Shown in pieces: positions 11,030 to 21,219 of a stretch of 64,000 bases of DNA (positions are counted from its first letter, which is position 1; every line of letters begins with the position of its first letter). Source of the DNA: Locusta migratoria. Lineage: Eukaryota; Arthropoda; Insecta; Orthoptera; Acrididae. The DNA lies in NCBI GenBank assembly GCA_026315105.1, contig CM048746.1, positions 567,514,583-567,578,582 of the forward strand, read 5' to 3'. Position numbers and translations under genes: made by a program. The notes beneath the pieces are model-generated. The model ran no database searches, had not been told where the DNA came from, and saw nothing but the letters and a program-made list of their open reading frames with translations.

Positions 11030-11424
11030 CCCCTCAGGGGCTCAGCATTAATTTGCCGGGTACGGGCTTGGCGAACCCGGGGTCCTGAGCTGTGGGCTGT
11101 GTCGCGCCAACAGTCCGCTACACCGTAAGCTCTGTGCGTGCCTCAACGACCATCGTTCGGAGCGACGGTGGAACGTTGTACGTTTCAGAGCCCGGGGATC
11201 TTGGCTTAATCGCCCGGGTCGCGAGGACAGTACAAACCCCTCTAAAAAAAAACTCAATCTCAAGGTGTGCTACGTGCTGAGGAGATGCATGGCTGTTGAA
11301 GTTGAACAGCCGCTAGCGAGCAACCTCTGAGGAACCTGCCACACCTCAGTTGTACAAGGCTTACCCAGGCAAGCGGGGCTCTGCCTGTGTGGACCTCTTT
11401 TCCCTAGCTGCTCGTGGGACGACA
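11030..11424 (+). promoter_or_regulatory. Element D 5' UTR
   Basis: The leader is colinear with those of C and F. The candidate pseudoknot lies at 11291-11327; here the loop reads GAAGTTG, giving one mismatch to the downstream CAACCTC. The 5' hairpin is imperfect (CTCAGCA/TGCCGGG). Confidence 0.6.
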
Positions 11425-12910
11425 ATGAAACGAGCAAATAAAAGCGTGGCCGGTCGCGAAAACGGCGTCTCAAAGCGAGGAAAGATTGACTTCAATGCTG
11501 AAAAATATGACCCTCAGTCGTTCCCTGCCTTGGCAACGCCATGGGAGGAACGTAGGGCAAGAAATCGAGGTGAGGCATATGCCCCCCCGATACTTAGTAT
11601 GTTCCCGGACTGACGGTGAGTCGTTTACCAACACAAAGCCCCTGTTTTTTGTTGAAAACGTCGAGGATAAATTCGGCGAGGTGGACGGCATGTCAAAGAT
11701 GCGATCCGGCTCTGTCCTTATTACGACGTCATCCCCAGCACAGTCACGAGCACTGCTTTCTTGTGACAAGCTGGGTGATGTTCCCGTAACGATCACTCCT
11801 CATAAGAGCCTCAATATGGTACAGGGTTTTATATTCCATAAGGATCTTCTGTTGCAGACCGATGACGAGCTACGTGAGAACTTGGAGCGGCACGGTGTCC
11901 ATTTTATCCGGCGCATTTATACGGCGAGTGCATAGGGGTCCGAGGGAGAACAGGGTCGCAACCGGTGCATTCATCTTGGCCTTCGAGGGCGACACGTTAC
12001 CTGAGAAGGTCAAGGTGATGATTTACCGGATTGACGTGAAGCCCTACATTCCTCCCCCTATGCGCTGATTTAAGTGCTGGAGGTTTGGGCACATGTCCTC
12101 CAGGTGCACAGCCAACTCCACCTGTCGAGAGTGTGGACGTGCAGAACACCCTAACGTCCCTTGTGCACCTCCTCCATTTTGTGTGAACTGTGGACAACAC
12201 CACTCCCCTTGCTCGCCCACCTGCTCTGTTCTGCATAAAGAGAGAAAGATCATGGAATATAAAACCCTGGATAGGCTGTCTTACTCGGAGGTAAAGAGGA
12301 AGTACGAGAAAATGCATCCCATCAGCATGAAGACCTCCTTTGCTGCAGCCGCATCTTTATCTAAAGAGTTACCAAGTGTACAGTCAGTCCTAGTGGGCTC
12401 CCAGGCCCAACCATCCACCTCTGCCCCCCTAACTACTGGGGCACCTCAAATTCCACCGCCCCCAAAGACCCTGCTTTGGGAGCGGTAACCACCAAACCAA
12501 AGGGGACATTGGTCCCCACCCCAGAGCCAGAGTCACAACAGCCTGCTCTGGCTCCTCACTCTAGGAAGGGGTCGCTTGGATCCCTTTCCTCTAAGGTTTC
12601 TCCCGCTGAATCAGCGGATGCCAGTGGCTGGCAGAAAGTGCCGCCAGCTGGTCGTAGGGCTGCACGCCACTCCTCCGTCCTGGGGACTGAGCTGGCAGCG
12701 CCCTCCCAGCATGAGAAACCTAAAGAGAAGCGCAAAACCAAGAAGGAGGAGGACAAGAAGCCACCCAAGGAGAATGGTACCCCGGTGGCCACCTTGCCGC
12801 CACCCCCCTCCACCTCTTCTTCTGAGGACGAGATTGAGATCCTCGCGTCCCCCAAAGACTTGGCAATTGCCGAGTCTTCGGAAGCCATGGACGTTGAGGC
12901 TGTGCCTTAG
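11425..12910 (+). pseudogene. Element D ORF1: gag-like protein, three CCHC knuckles
   Basis: It starts MKRANKSVAG at 11425. The gag core carries FFVENVEDKFGEVDGMSKM near 11650 and VPVTITPHKSLNMVQG near 11780. The block GAFILAFEGDTLPEKVKVM follows near 11960. Three knuckles then come in order: FKCWRFGHMSSRC, CRECGRAEHPNVPC and CVNCGQHHSPCSPTC (about 12070-12230). A Lys/Ser/Pro-rich tail ends at 12910. Lesions are an extra C in the C-run near 11583-11589, a short insertion near 11925, a TGA that replaces the first Cys of knuckle 1 (12066-12068), and a shift near 12480. It is not translatable as one protein. ORF2 starts 53 bp downstream. Confidence 0.87.
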
Positions 12911-12963
12911 AAATCGGCGACGGCAGAAGATACTGGGACTCCTACTGCGCCGCCAAATTCAGC

Positions 12964-15900
12964 ATGTCCCAGCGACCAGGAGGCTCTCTGATCCTCCAGT
13001 GGAACTGTGGCGGCTTTTTCCGCCATCTGCCAGAGTTACAGCACTTGTTTTGCCGCTTCCCAGCGTTTTGTGTAGCCCTGCAGGAAACCTGGTTTCCTGC
13101 TAATAGGACCCCAGCCCTTCGTGGGTATCGGGGCTATTACAAAAATCGTCTCCTATACGACAGGGTCTCTGGAGGTGTGTGTATGTACGTCCTTGCCACT
13201 GTCCCCAGTGCCGCTGTGCCTCTACACATGACTCTTGAGGCGGTGGCTGTTCGAATCCGGGCTATGCAGGAACTGACGATCTGTTCACTTTACCTTCCTC
13301 CATATGAGACGATTTCAATTACTGACCTTGCTACCCTGGTGGCACAACTTCCCCCACCATTTTTAATTCTGGGGGACTTCAATGCTCACCATCCCTTGTG
13401 GGGTGGAGCGCAGACAACAGGCCGCGGTAGGGACATAGAGAGGCTCTTATCGCAGCAAGATCTCTGCCTATTAAACACTGGTGCACCCACGCATTTTTGC
13501 GTGGCACGAGGCACCTACTCAGCTATAGATCTCTCCATTTGTACCCCGAGCCTGCTCCCGCATTTCCAGTGGAGGGTCCACGATGACCTTTGCAACAGCG
13601 ACCATTTTCCCATCCTCATGTTGCTCCTGGATTTTCAACCTCCGGGCTGCCCATCTCGATGGTCTCTCCATCGGGCTGATTGGCAACGCTACACCTCAGT
13701 TGCAACGGTTCCTGTTCCACTGCCAGCTGATGTGGACATGGCGATTCACCAGGTAACCAGAACGATAGTTTCAGCCGGTGAGTCAACCATTCCCACCACT
13801 TCTGGCTCCCCACGGCGTAAGGGTGTGCCCTGGTGGACGCTGGAAATCGCTGAGGCCATTCGGGATCGTCGTCGAGCGCTCCAGCGGCATCGTCGACACC
13901 CCACCTTAGAAAACCTAATAGATTTTAAACGGCTCCGGGCCCGGGCTCGACGGCTCATCAGGCAGGGTAAACGGGACTGTTGGGAGACCTATGTTGCCAG
14001 CATCGGCCGTCGCGCCTCAGCATCTCGGGTGTGGTCGCAGGTTCGGCGCCTATTTGGGTACCGTCCACCGGTGGCGATTCCCAGCCTACGCATCCAGGGT
14101 ACCCTCTGCACCGACCCGACTTCCATCACAGAACACATGGCCGAGCATTATGCTCGCACCTCTGCAACATGCAAATACAGTGCGGACTTCCGTACACTGA
14201 AGGAGCGTGTTGAATAGAAACCGCTGTCCTTTCACACGCGTCGCGCCGAAGTGTACAACTCCACTTTCAGTGAATGGGAATTCGAAACTGCCCTTGCCAC
14301 ATGCCCCGATACCTCTCCAGGACCGGACAGAATCCACAGCCAGTTGATCCGGCACCTCTCCGTGGAGTTTCAACACCAGCTTCTCGCCTTATTTAACCGT
14401 TTATGGGTGGAGGGGGCTTTTCCGTCACAATGGCGAGAAAGCATCATTATTCCGGTGATCAAACCTGGTGCTGACCCACAGGTGGCTGATAGTTACCGCC
14501 CAACTAGCCTCACCAACGTTCTGTGCAAGCTATTCGAACGTATGGTGAGCCGGCGGCTTATGTGGGTTCTTGAACATCGGGGTTTGTTGTCCCCATGTCA
14601 AGGGGGTTTCCGCCAAGGCCGCTCCACTGTTGACAACCTAGTGGCTCTGGAGTCCGCCATTCGTACGGCATTTAGCAGGCGTGAGCACCTTGTTGCCGTC
14701 TTTTTTGACCTCAGAAAGGCTTACGATACCACTTGGCGCCACCACATTCTGGCTACACTGCACGGTTGGGGATTGCGAGATACGCTCCCACTTTTTATTC
14801 AGAACTTTCTTTCCTTCCAGTCTTTTCGGGTACGGGTTGGTACTTCCCTCAGCTCCTCTCACGTCCAGGAGAACAGTGTCCCACAGGGCTCTGTACTTAG
14901 TGTACCCCTATTTTTAATTGCCATCAATGGACTTGCTGAGGCAGTGGGGTCATCGGTTTCTTCCTCTTTGTTCGCCGATGACTTCTGCCTATACTTCAGC
15001 TCAGCTAGCCTTGGGGTAGCTGAAAGGCGTCCACAGGGAGCCATTCGAAAAGCGCAGTCGTGGGCCTCAACCCATGGGTTCCAGTTTTCTCCATCTAAAA
15101 CCCGGGTTATGCACTTCTGCTGTCATCGCGCTGTGCATTTGGACCCAGAGTTATATTTATATGATGAACTTCTTCGTGTCGAAGAGACTCACCGATTTCT
15201 TGGCATCTCTTCGACAAACGGCTCACTTGGGTGCCACATCTTCGTCAGCTCAAGCAGAAGTGCGTGAGGTACCTCAATATCCTACGCTGCCTCAGTCACA
15301 GTAGTTGGGGAGCCGTCCGTACGAGTCTTTTGCAGCTCTACAGGGCGCTGATTCAATCGCGCTTAGATTACGGGAGCTTTGTGTATGGTTCAGCAGCCCC
15401 ATCTGCATTGCAGGCCTTGGACCCAGTACTCCACAGTGGCGTCCGTTTAGCGACAGGGGCCTTTCGGACAAGTCCAGTGGAAAGCCTACTAGCTGAAGCT
15501 GGAGTCCTTCCCCTGCGATTTCGCCGGCAGCAGCTGTTATCCTCCTATGCCGCCCATGTTCATGCAATAGCGCACCATCCGAATCGCAGGCTTCTTTTTC
15601 CAGCTACTACACTCCCGTCTCCACGACAACGACCGAGGTCGGGTCTTCCGGTCGCGGTCCGCGTTCGTTCCGTCCTGTCGTCTCTTGAGTCCCTTCCTAT
15701 CCCTCCTGCTTTTCACTGGCCTTCCCACTCCGCTCCTTGGTCATTTCCACGTCCACAGCTTCGGCTGGACTTGGCGCATGTATCAAAAGCCTCTCTAGCG
15801 CCACTGAGTCTCCGTCGCCAGTTTCAGGCGGTTTTAGAGTCGTTCTGAGGCGCGGAAGTCGTATACACGGATGGTTCTGTGGTCGACGGCCGTACTGGCT

Positions 15901-16662
15901 ATGCATACGTCCATGGTGAGCATACTGAACAGCATTCACTGCCCTGTGGAAGTAGCGTGTTCACAGCGGAACTAGTTGCCATCTATCGGGCACTTGAACA
16001 TCTCAGAGGGTGCCCTGGGGAGTCTCTGGTCATCTGTTCTGACTCCCTTAGTGGTTTGCAAACCCTCGCCAACTGTTTCCCGAAACACCCTTTGGTGCAA
16101 TCCATACAGGAGTCTATTTCCAGGCTTGTTCGGTCTGGTCGCTTGGTGGTCTTTGTTTGGACTCCAGGCCACATCGGCATTCCTGGAAACGAACGTGTAT
16201 CAGCTGGCTAAGCAGGCTACTTCCTCCAGTCCATTGGCTATTGGTCTTCCAGAGAGCGATCCCCGACTGGAGTTCCATCGGAAGATCCGTAGCCTGTGGG
16301 ATTACGAGTGAGCTAACTCTGCTCCACCCAACAAGCTACGTGCAGTGAAGCTCTCTACGGTCGCGTGGAAGTCCTCACTGCGGTCGTCTCGTAGGGAATC
16401 GGTTGTTCTCTGTCGCCTACGAATCGGCCACACATGGCTGACGCATGGCCACCTTCTTCGGCGGGAGGACGCACCACAGTGTGACTGTGGCGCCCCCTTG
16501 ACAGTGGTCCACATTCTGGTGGACTGTCCACTTTTAATTGCCTTGCGCCAATCTTTTAACCTACCAGATGCGCCTTCTTTTATGTTAGGAGACGATTCTG
16601 CTATGGTCGAACGTGTTTTAGATTTTATTCGCTCTGCTGGTTTTTATCATGTGATTTATTAG
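12964..16662 (+). pseudogene. Element D ORF2: EN, RT, RNase H, C-terminal CCHC
   Basis: It starts at 12964 (MSQRPGG, then LILQWNCGGFF). EN landmarks are LQETWF near 13078, GDFNAHHPLWGG near 13373, YSAIDLSIC near 13516 and SDHFPI near 13600. RT landmarks are SPGPDR near 14314, VADSYRPTSLTN near 14485, FFDLRKAYDTTW near 14703, NSVPQGSVLS near 14873 and FADD at 14971-14982. RNase H shows YTDGS near 15867, TAELV near 15966 and CSDSLSG near 16036. The C-terminal CDCGAPL..H..DC finger is near 16480-16530, with the stop at 16662. Lesions are a TAG at 14215-14217, a frameshift near 15215, a TGA at 15846-15848, a frameshift near 16195 and a TGA at 16309-16311. The catalytic residues themselves look intact. 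Confidence 0.9.
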
Positions 16663-17032
16663 TGGGTCCCTAAACCTAATATTTCAGGCACCTGCCATTT
16701 CACCGGTTTTAATCTGTTTTTACTTTCATCCTGTCAGTCCCATGGATGACTGGCATTTTAGTGTGTGCAGAATGGCTGGCTCATCCTATATTATCTCTGT
16801 GATCGGCCAGCCACAATCTTCTGCTTTGCTCTTTTAGTGTTATTGTCTCTTTGGTCCATTGCGTTACTGATTTTTACCTTTAAATGTTGTCTTCGCATGT
16901 ATTCTCACCTTGAACGTCTCATGCATTAGACGTGGCATATTCTTAGGTGCTCTCTTAGCTAGGAATAGGGGACTGATGACCTAGCTGTTTAGTCCCCTTA
17001 TAACAACCAACAACAACAACAACAACAACAAC
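16663..17032 (+). other. Element D 3' UTR, terminal hairpin and CAA tail
   Basis: There is no gene. The hairpin GGGGACT (16968-16974) / AGTCCCC (16991-16997) has the GATGACC motif in its loop. It is followed by an AACAACCAACAACAAC tail to 17032. This is the likely RT recognition structure. Confidence 0.85.
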
Positions 17033-17043
17033 AACTTGAGTCA

Positions 17044-17951
17044 TACCCACTACCACCTCCATATCGGGTCCACACACGCACGCCTCCATGGCGCCTGCCA
17101 AGGCCATGTATTTGCCTGGATTTGGCCTGTGGACCCAAAGACTCAGTTCCGCCTGAAGCTCTCTGTCGCCAGTTTTAGCACTCGCAGCTAGATTTCCTGG
17201 ACACGACCTAATTTACACGGATGGTTCGAAAGTTGACAGCCAGGTTGGTTTTGCATTCGCTCATGACACCCATGTCGAACAACGCTCTCTGCCGGCTGGC
17301 TGCAGTGTCTATACTGCAGAGCTGGTGGCTATTTCCCGCGCTCTCGAGCACGCCAGGTCCTGCTCAGGTGAGTCCTTTCTCATCTGCAGTGACTCCCTGA
17401 GCAGACTTAGAGCCATTGACCAGTGCTATCCGCGGTCTCCCCTGGTGTTGGGTATTCAGGAGGCCCTATCTGCCCTTGACAGGTCAGGCCGATCAGTGGT
17501 GTTCCTCTGGTCCCCGGGCCATGTCGGTATTCCGGGGAACGAACATGTTGACATGCTGGCCAAGCAGGCTGTTGAGGTGCCTGTTATAGACATCGGTCTC
17601 CTGGCTGCTGATCTGCGGACGGTGCTGCGACAAAGAGTGCACGAGCTCTGGGCCACGGAGTGGCGTAGTATGGCAACAGTCAACAAACTTAGGGCTCTAA
17701 AGGAAACGACAGCTGTGTGGCATTCTTTAATGCGGGCCTGCCGCCGGGACTTTGTAGTCCTGTGCCGGCTTCGCATTGGCCATACATGGCTGACACACGG
17801 CCATCTCCTTCGTGGCGAGGAACCGCCTGTGTGTCGCTGTGGCGCCTTAGTTGAATGCCCTGTTTTAGCACCTCTGCGGCGGAGTTTTAATTTTCCTGTG
17901 CTTTTATCCCAAGTTTTAAGTGACGATGCCAAGATGGCTGATACTGTTTGA
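17044..17951 (+). pseudogene. Element C ORF2, 3' part: RNase H and C-terminal region
   Basis: Coding text resumes after element D. RNase H landmarks are YTDGS-like text near 17213 in a shifted frame, then TAELV near 17308, CSDSLSRL near 17388 and FLWSPGHVGIPGNEHVDMLAKQ near 17500-17570. The open stretch from 17325 to 17951 gives 208 residues, including CRLRIGHTWLTHGHLL and CRCGALVECP near 17830. The C-terminal CCHC finger has lost its His segment: sister copies read CxCG, about 10 residues, then HxxxxC. The segment before 17325 is frameshifted. It is part of the same broken ORF2 as 8116-11029. Confidence 0.87.
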
Positions 17952-18355
17952 AGTTTTATTCGGGACAGTGGTTTTTACCGCTCCATTTAAAGCTTCCGTT
18001 CAGTGTCTGTGTAAGTCCTGTCATGACCTACAATTGCGGGTTTCCCTTTGTTTCTGTGTGGCTGACTTTTCCTATTTTTAGTATCACGGTCGGTCAGCCA
18101 CAGACGTCGGTTTTTACGTTTTATTTCTTGTTGTTGCTCGGTAATACTGTGAGATTGTCATTGTTTTAGTTGTTTCTTACCGACTTTGTTGTCCTTTCAC
18201 TGACTCGGGGGATCTTCCTCCCCACTAGTTGTTCTCGACTCTAGGCTCCTTTGCCCGTTCATGTTCTTTGTTGTAACGCCTAATGATGGAATGGGGGACT
18301 GATGACCTCCGCAGTATTGTCCCCCTAAAACATCCAAACAACAACAACAACAATA
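17952..18355 (+). other. Element C 3' UTR, terminal hairpin and CAA tail
   Basis: There is no gene. The hairpin GGGGGAC (18293-18299) / GTCCCCC (18319-18325) has a TGATGACC loop. A CAACAACAACAATA tail ends at the right TSD copy (18356). Confidence 0.87.
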
Positions 18356-18368
18356 ACGAAATTCTTGG
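18356..18368. repeat. 13-bp TSD, right copy (element C into B)
   Basis: ACGAAATTCTTGG, identical to 6205-6217. Element B coding resumes directly here in phase. Confidence 0.93.
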
Positions 18369-19674
18369 GGCTAATGTTGGATCGTAAACTTCGCTGGTCC
18401 ACGCATGTGTCCTACCTGGCTGCCCGTTGTGCCCGATCCCTAAATGTTCTTCGTGTCCTCAGTGGCACATCATGGGGAGCAGATCATACCGTCCTGCTTC
18501 ACCTTTACCAGGCTATTGTTCAGTCGAAGCTCGACTATGGAAGCCTTGTATACTCTTCTGCACGGCCGTCGATTCTCCGCTGTCTGAACTCTATCCACCA
18601 TAAGGGATTACGTCTGGCAACCGGTGCATTTTATACCAGCCCTGTTGAAAGTCTGTATGCCGAGGCTGCTGTATTACCCTTGACCACTCGGCGCGACATA
18701 CTCTTGGGTCGATATGCATGCCGCCTGCGGTCGATGCCCAACCATCCATCTTACCGATTATTTTTTGACGACTCACTCGATCGCCAATATCAGTTGTCTG
18801 CGATAGCCTTGCTTCCACCTGGAGTTCGGTTTCGCCGCCTTCTTAAGCGGCTCGATTTTACCCTTCCTTCCACCTTTCGGTTGAGCGAAAGCCCAATGCC
18901 ACCATGGCATCAGGCCCAGGTTCACACTCACCTTGAACTTAGTTCGCTCCCCAAGGAGAGCACTCCGGATTTGGTATACACCTCGAGGCTTGTCAAACTC
19001 CGTTCGAAGTTCGATAACGCCATATTTATTTACACTGATGGTTCCAAGAGCACTGCCTGTGTCGGATCTGCCTTTGTCGTCGGGGACAACCGTTTCCAAT
19101 ACAAGCTCCCTGACCGGTGCTCGAATTTCACGGCTGAGCTTTTTGCCCTCCACCAGGCCGTTTTGTATACCTGCCGCCACCGCCAACCTTTCTATGCCAT
19201 ATGTTCGGACTCCCTTAGTGCCCTGCAGAGTCTTAAGGACCCTTTCTCGAACCATCCTCTCGTGTATCGGATCCAACGCTCCCTCCAGTTGCTAGCAGAT
19301 GACAGCTGTCACGTCTCTTTCCTGTGGGTCCCTGGCCACGTGGGTGTGCCCGGGAATGAGACCGTTGCCTCGCATGGCTACCTTTTGCATCCCCACGCCC
19401 CTCTCTGCAAGAGGTGGTCATCCTGGCCCGGTTGCGGATCGGTCACTGCCGTCTCAGCCACCGTCACTTGCTATCCGCCGACCCTGCACCGCTGTGCTCC
19501 TGCGGTGAACTGCTGACAGTGCGTCATGTTTTACTGACTTGTGTCAATTTTAATCATCTCCGTGTAGCCCTTCACTTTCCGTCTACTCTGAAGGAAATTT
19601 TAGCTGATGACACACGAGCAGCTGCTAGAGTTTTGCATTTTATCAACTTGGCCAACTTATCCAAGGATATTTAA
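18356..19674 (+). pseudogene. Element B ORF2, 3' part: end of RT, RNase H, C-terminal CCHC
   Basis: It reads KFLGLMLDRKLRW at the start, the RT thumb region that follows VETT at 6204. One frame is open to 19516. RNase H landmarks are IYTDGSKSTACVGSAF near 19030, TAELFALHQAV near 19132, CSDSLSALQ near 19204 and FLWVPGHVGVPGNE near 19320. After that the frame is disturbed. The expected ADxxAK helix after GNE is missing, which suggests a deletion near 19365. The C-terminal part (RIGHCRLSHRHLL, CSCGELLTVRHVLLTC) is in another frame at 19414-19674. Confidence 0.88.
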
Positions 19675-19812
19675 CCCTTTTGTCTTTCGTTTTTAGCCTC
19701 TTGTTGAAGTTCTGACAGTCACCATTTTTTAACTTTTTGAGATAATAGCGAATCTATGTTATTGGCTGGGCGCTAATGACCATAGAAGTTGTGCGCCCTA
19801 AAACCACCACAG

Positions 19813-20040
19813 AAAAAAAATTCTTTGTTGTCAGATGTCCTTGTGTGATAGTGTCTTTACGTTTTGTGTCTTGTCTTTTTTGATGTTTTATGGGACTCCT
19901 CTCCCACTTTGCAACCTTAAACTCTAGGCGTATTTCTTCCACGTCCACGGTTTTAGTTTCGGCGCTTAGAGATGGAATGGGGGACCGATGACGATTGTAG
20001 TTTGTCCCCCTTAAACAACCAAACAACAACAACAACAACA
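19813..20040 (+). mobile_element. 3' end of an A/K-type LINE, probably element A itself
   Basis: These 228 bp of 3' UTR end with the hairpin GGGGGAC (19979-19985) / GTCCCCC (20004-20010) and a CAAACAACAACAAC tail. The stretch from about 19905 matches the 3' end of element K (42805-42928). The simplest reading is that B inserted into A, leaving the A 3' end here with some material lost. A separate 5'-truncated copy is possible. A candidate TSD (TTCTTTTGTG near 1895 against TTCTTTGTTG near 19822) is imperfect. Confidence 0.6.
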
Positions 20041-20820
20041 GCGAGCAACGAGTGGAATTTGGAAACGTAAGCGCAGTGGTCGGAGATAATGATGGGTTGC
20101 ACTCTTAAGACGATGATGCAGTTCCTCTTTTCCGACGAGATATAAATCCGGTCTAGCCGACATTGTCCTGAGGAGTGGTAAAAAGTAAAACCTGAATCGT
20201 GTGGTTGTAAATACCTCCACGTGTCAGATAACTTAAGTTCCGTCACCAGGGTCTTAAGTTCTAAACATTTAAAAGCTCGTGCTTCCTAGGTCTTGGTCGG
20301 CTAAAACATAATTAAAATCACCTCCTAAAATCACTGGTAAAATTCTGCCACGTAACAAAGTACAGATGTCAACACTATAAAACTCTACACGACCGGCTTT
20401 TCCCTCCGTGCCTGATGGGGCGTACACGTTGATATAACATACCTAGTTTACAGTGCAAGCGACACCCCTACCAATGGGAAGATGTGCCACATTTAAATAT
20501 CTAGTTCGGTCTTGATTAAAATTTCTGTTCCGGTCGTGAACTCTGGGTCATAATTTAATAAAACTTATTACCCAGGAACCACACTAATAAAATCAGACAC
20601 CACCTCTTGTAAAAACACGATATCGGTACGAACAAATTTTAAAAATCGATAAAAGCTTGGTACTTCGTGTGGGACTAAAAACGGTTAAGTTCACTGTAGC
20701 AACAACAGATGCTGAGCGTGCTACCATGCTGACGTGTGTGTGGGAGCGTTCCACCGCTAGACAGGGGTTGGAGTCCCACCCGCGGCCGCGTCCACCTACT
20801 CGGCCCAGTCAACACCCCCC
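20041..20820 (-). pseudogene. Element E: EN fragment of an L1/Tx1-like LINE
   Basis: Minus-strand text reads FVRTDIVFLQEVVSDF (20570-20640), then ILGGDFNYVL (20305-20335), QCRLDRIYIS (20135-20165) and ISDHCAY (20075-20095). These are the ordered catalytic blocks of an APE-type endonuclease in the L1/Tx1 style (GGDFN and SDH), unlike the I-like GDFNAH elements nearby. Frames change several times, so it is dead. Its downstream RT would lie beyond the insertion at 20040 and is not seen. Upstream on its own strand, the gag piece at 26812-27584 is the probable continuation, with element F between them. Confidence 0.78.
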
Positions 20821-20824
20821 CCCC

Positions 20825-21219
20825 CACAGGGGCTCAGCATTACATTGCTGAGTACAGGCTGGGCGAACCTGGGGTCCTGAGCTATGGGCTATGTTGCGCC
20901 AACAGTCCGCTACATCCTACACTCTGTGTGTGCTTCAATTACCATTGTTCGGCGCGACGGTGGAACGTTGTACGTTTCAGAGCCCGGGGATCTTGGCTTA
21001 ATCGCCCGGTTCGCGAGGACGGTACAAACCTCTATAAAAAAAAAAACCTCAATCTCAAGGTGTGCTACGTGCCGAGGAGATGCATGGCAGTTGAGGTTGA
21101 ACAGCCGCTAGCGAGCAACCTCTGAGGAACCTGCCGCTCCTCAGTTGAATAAGGCTTACCCAGGAAAGCGGGGCTCTGCCTGGGTGGACATCTTTTCCCT
21201 AGCTGCTCGTGGGACGGAA
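20825..21219 (+). promoter_or_regulatory. Element F 5' UTR
   Basis: The leader is colinear with those of C and D. The 5' hairpin CTCAGCA/TGCTGAG is intact. The candidate pseudoknot is at 21086-21122, with one mismatch in the stem (GGCAGTT) but a perfect loop-to-CAACCTC complement. Confidence 0.6.

Larger units (their letters stand above)
11030..17032 (+). mobile_element. Element D: complete I-clade-like LINE inserted in element C
   Basis: The insertion is about 6.0 kb long and has all parts: 5' leader, gag ORF1, ORF2 (EN, RT, RNase H, C-terminal CCHC), 3' UTR with terminal hairpin (16968-16997) and a CAA tail, flanked by an 11-bp TSD. It belongs with F and G (KPGADPQVADSYRP-type RT) rather than with A, C and K. 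It is the innermost LINE of the stack and therefore younger than C and B. Its ORFs nevertheless carry several lesions. Confidence 0.95.
18356..19812 (+). mobile_element. Element B, 3' segment
   Basis: This is the second half of element B after the composite insertion. The 3' UTR (19675-19812) ends with the hairpin GGGCGC (19768-19773) / GCGCCC (19793-19798), a TAATGACC loop and a CCACCAC then poly(A) end. Its stem bases differ from those of C and D but still pair. Confidence 0.83.
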
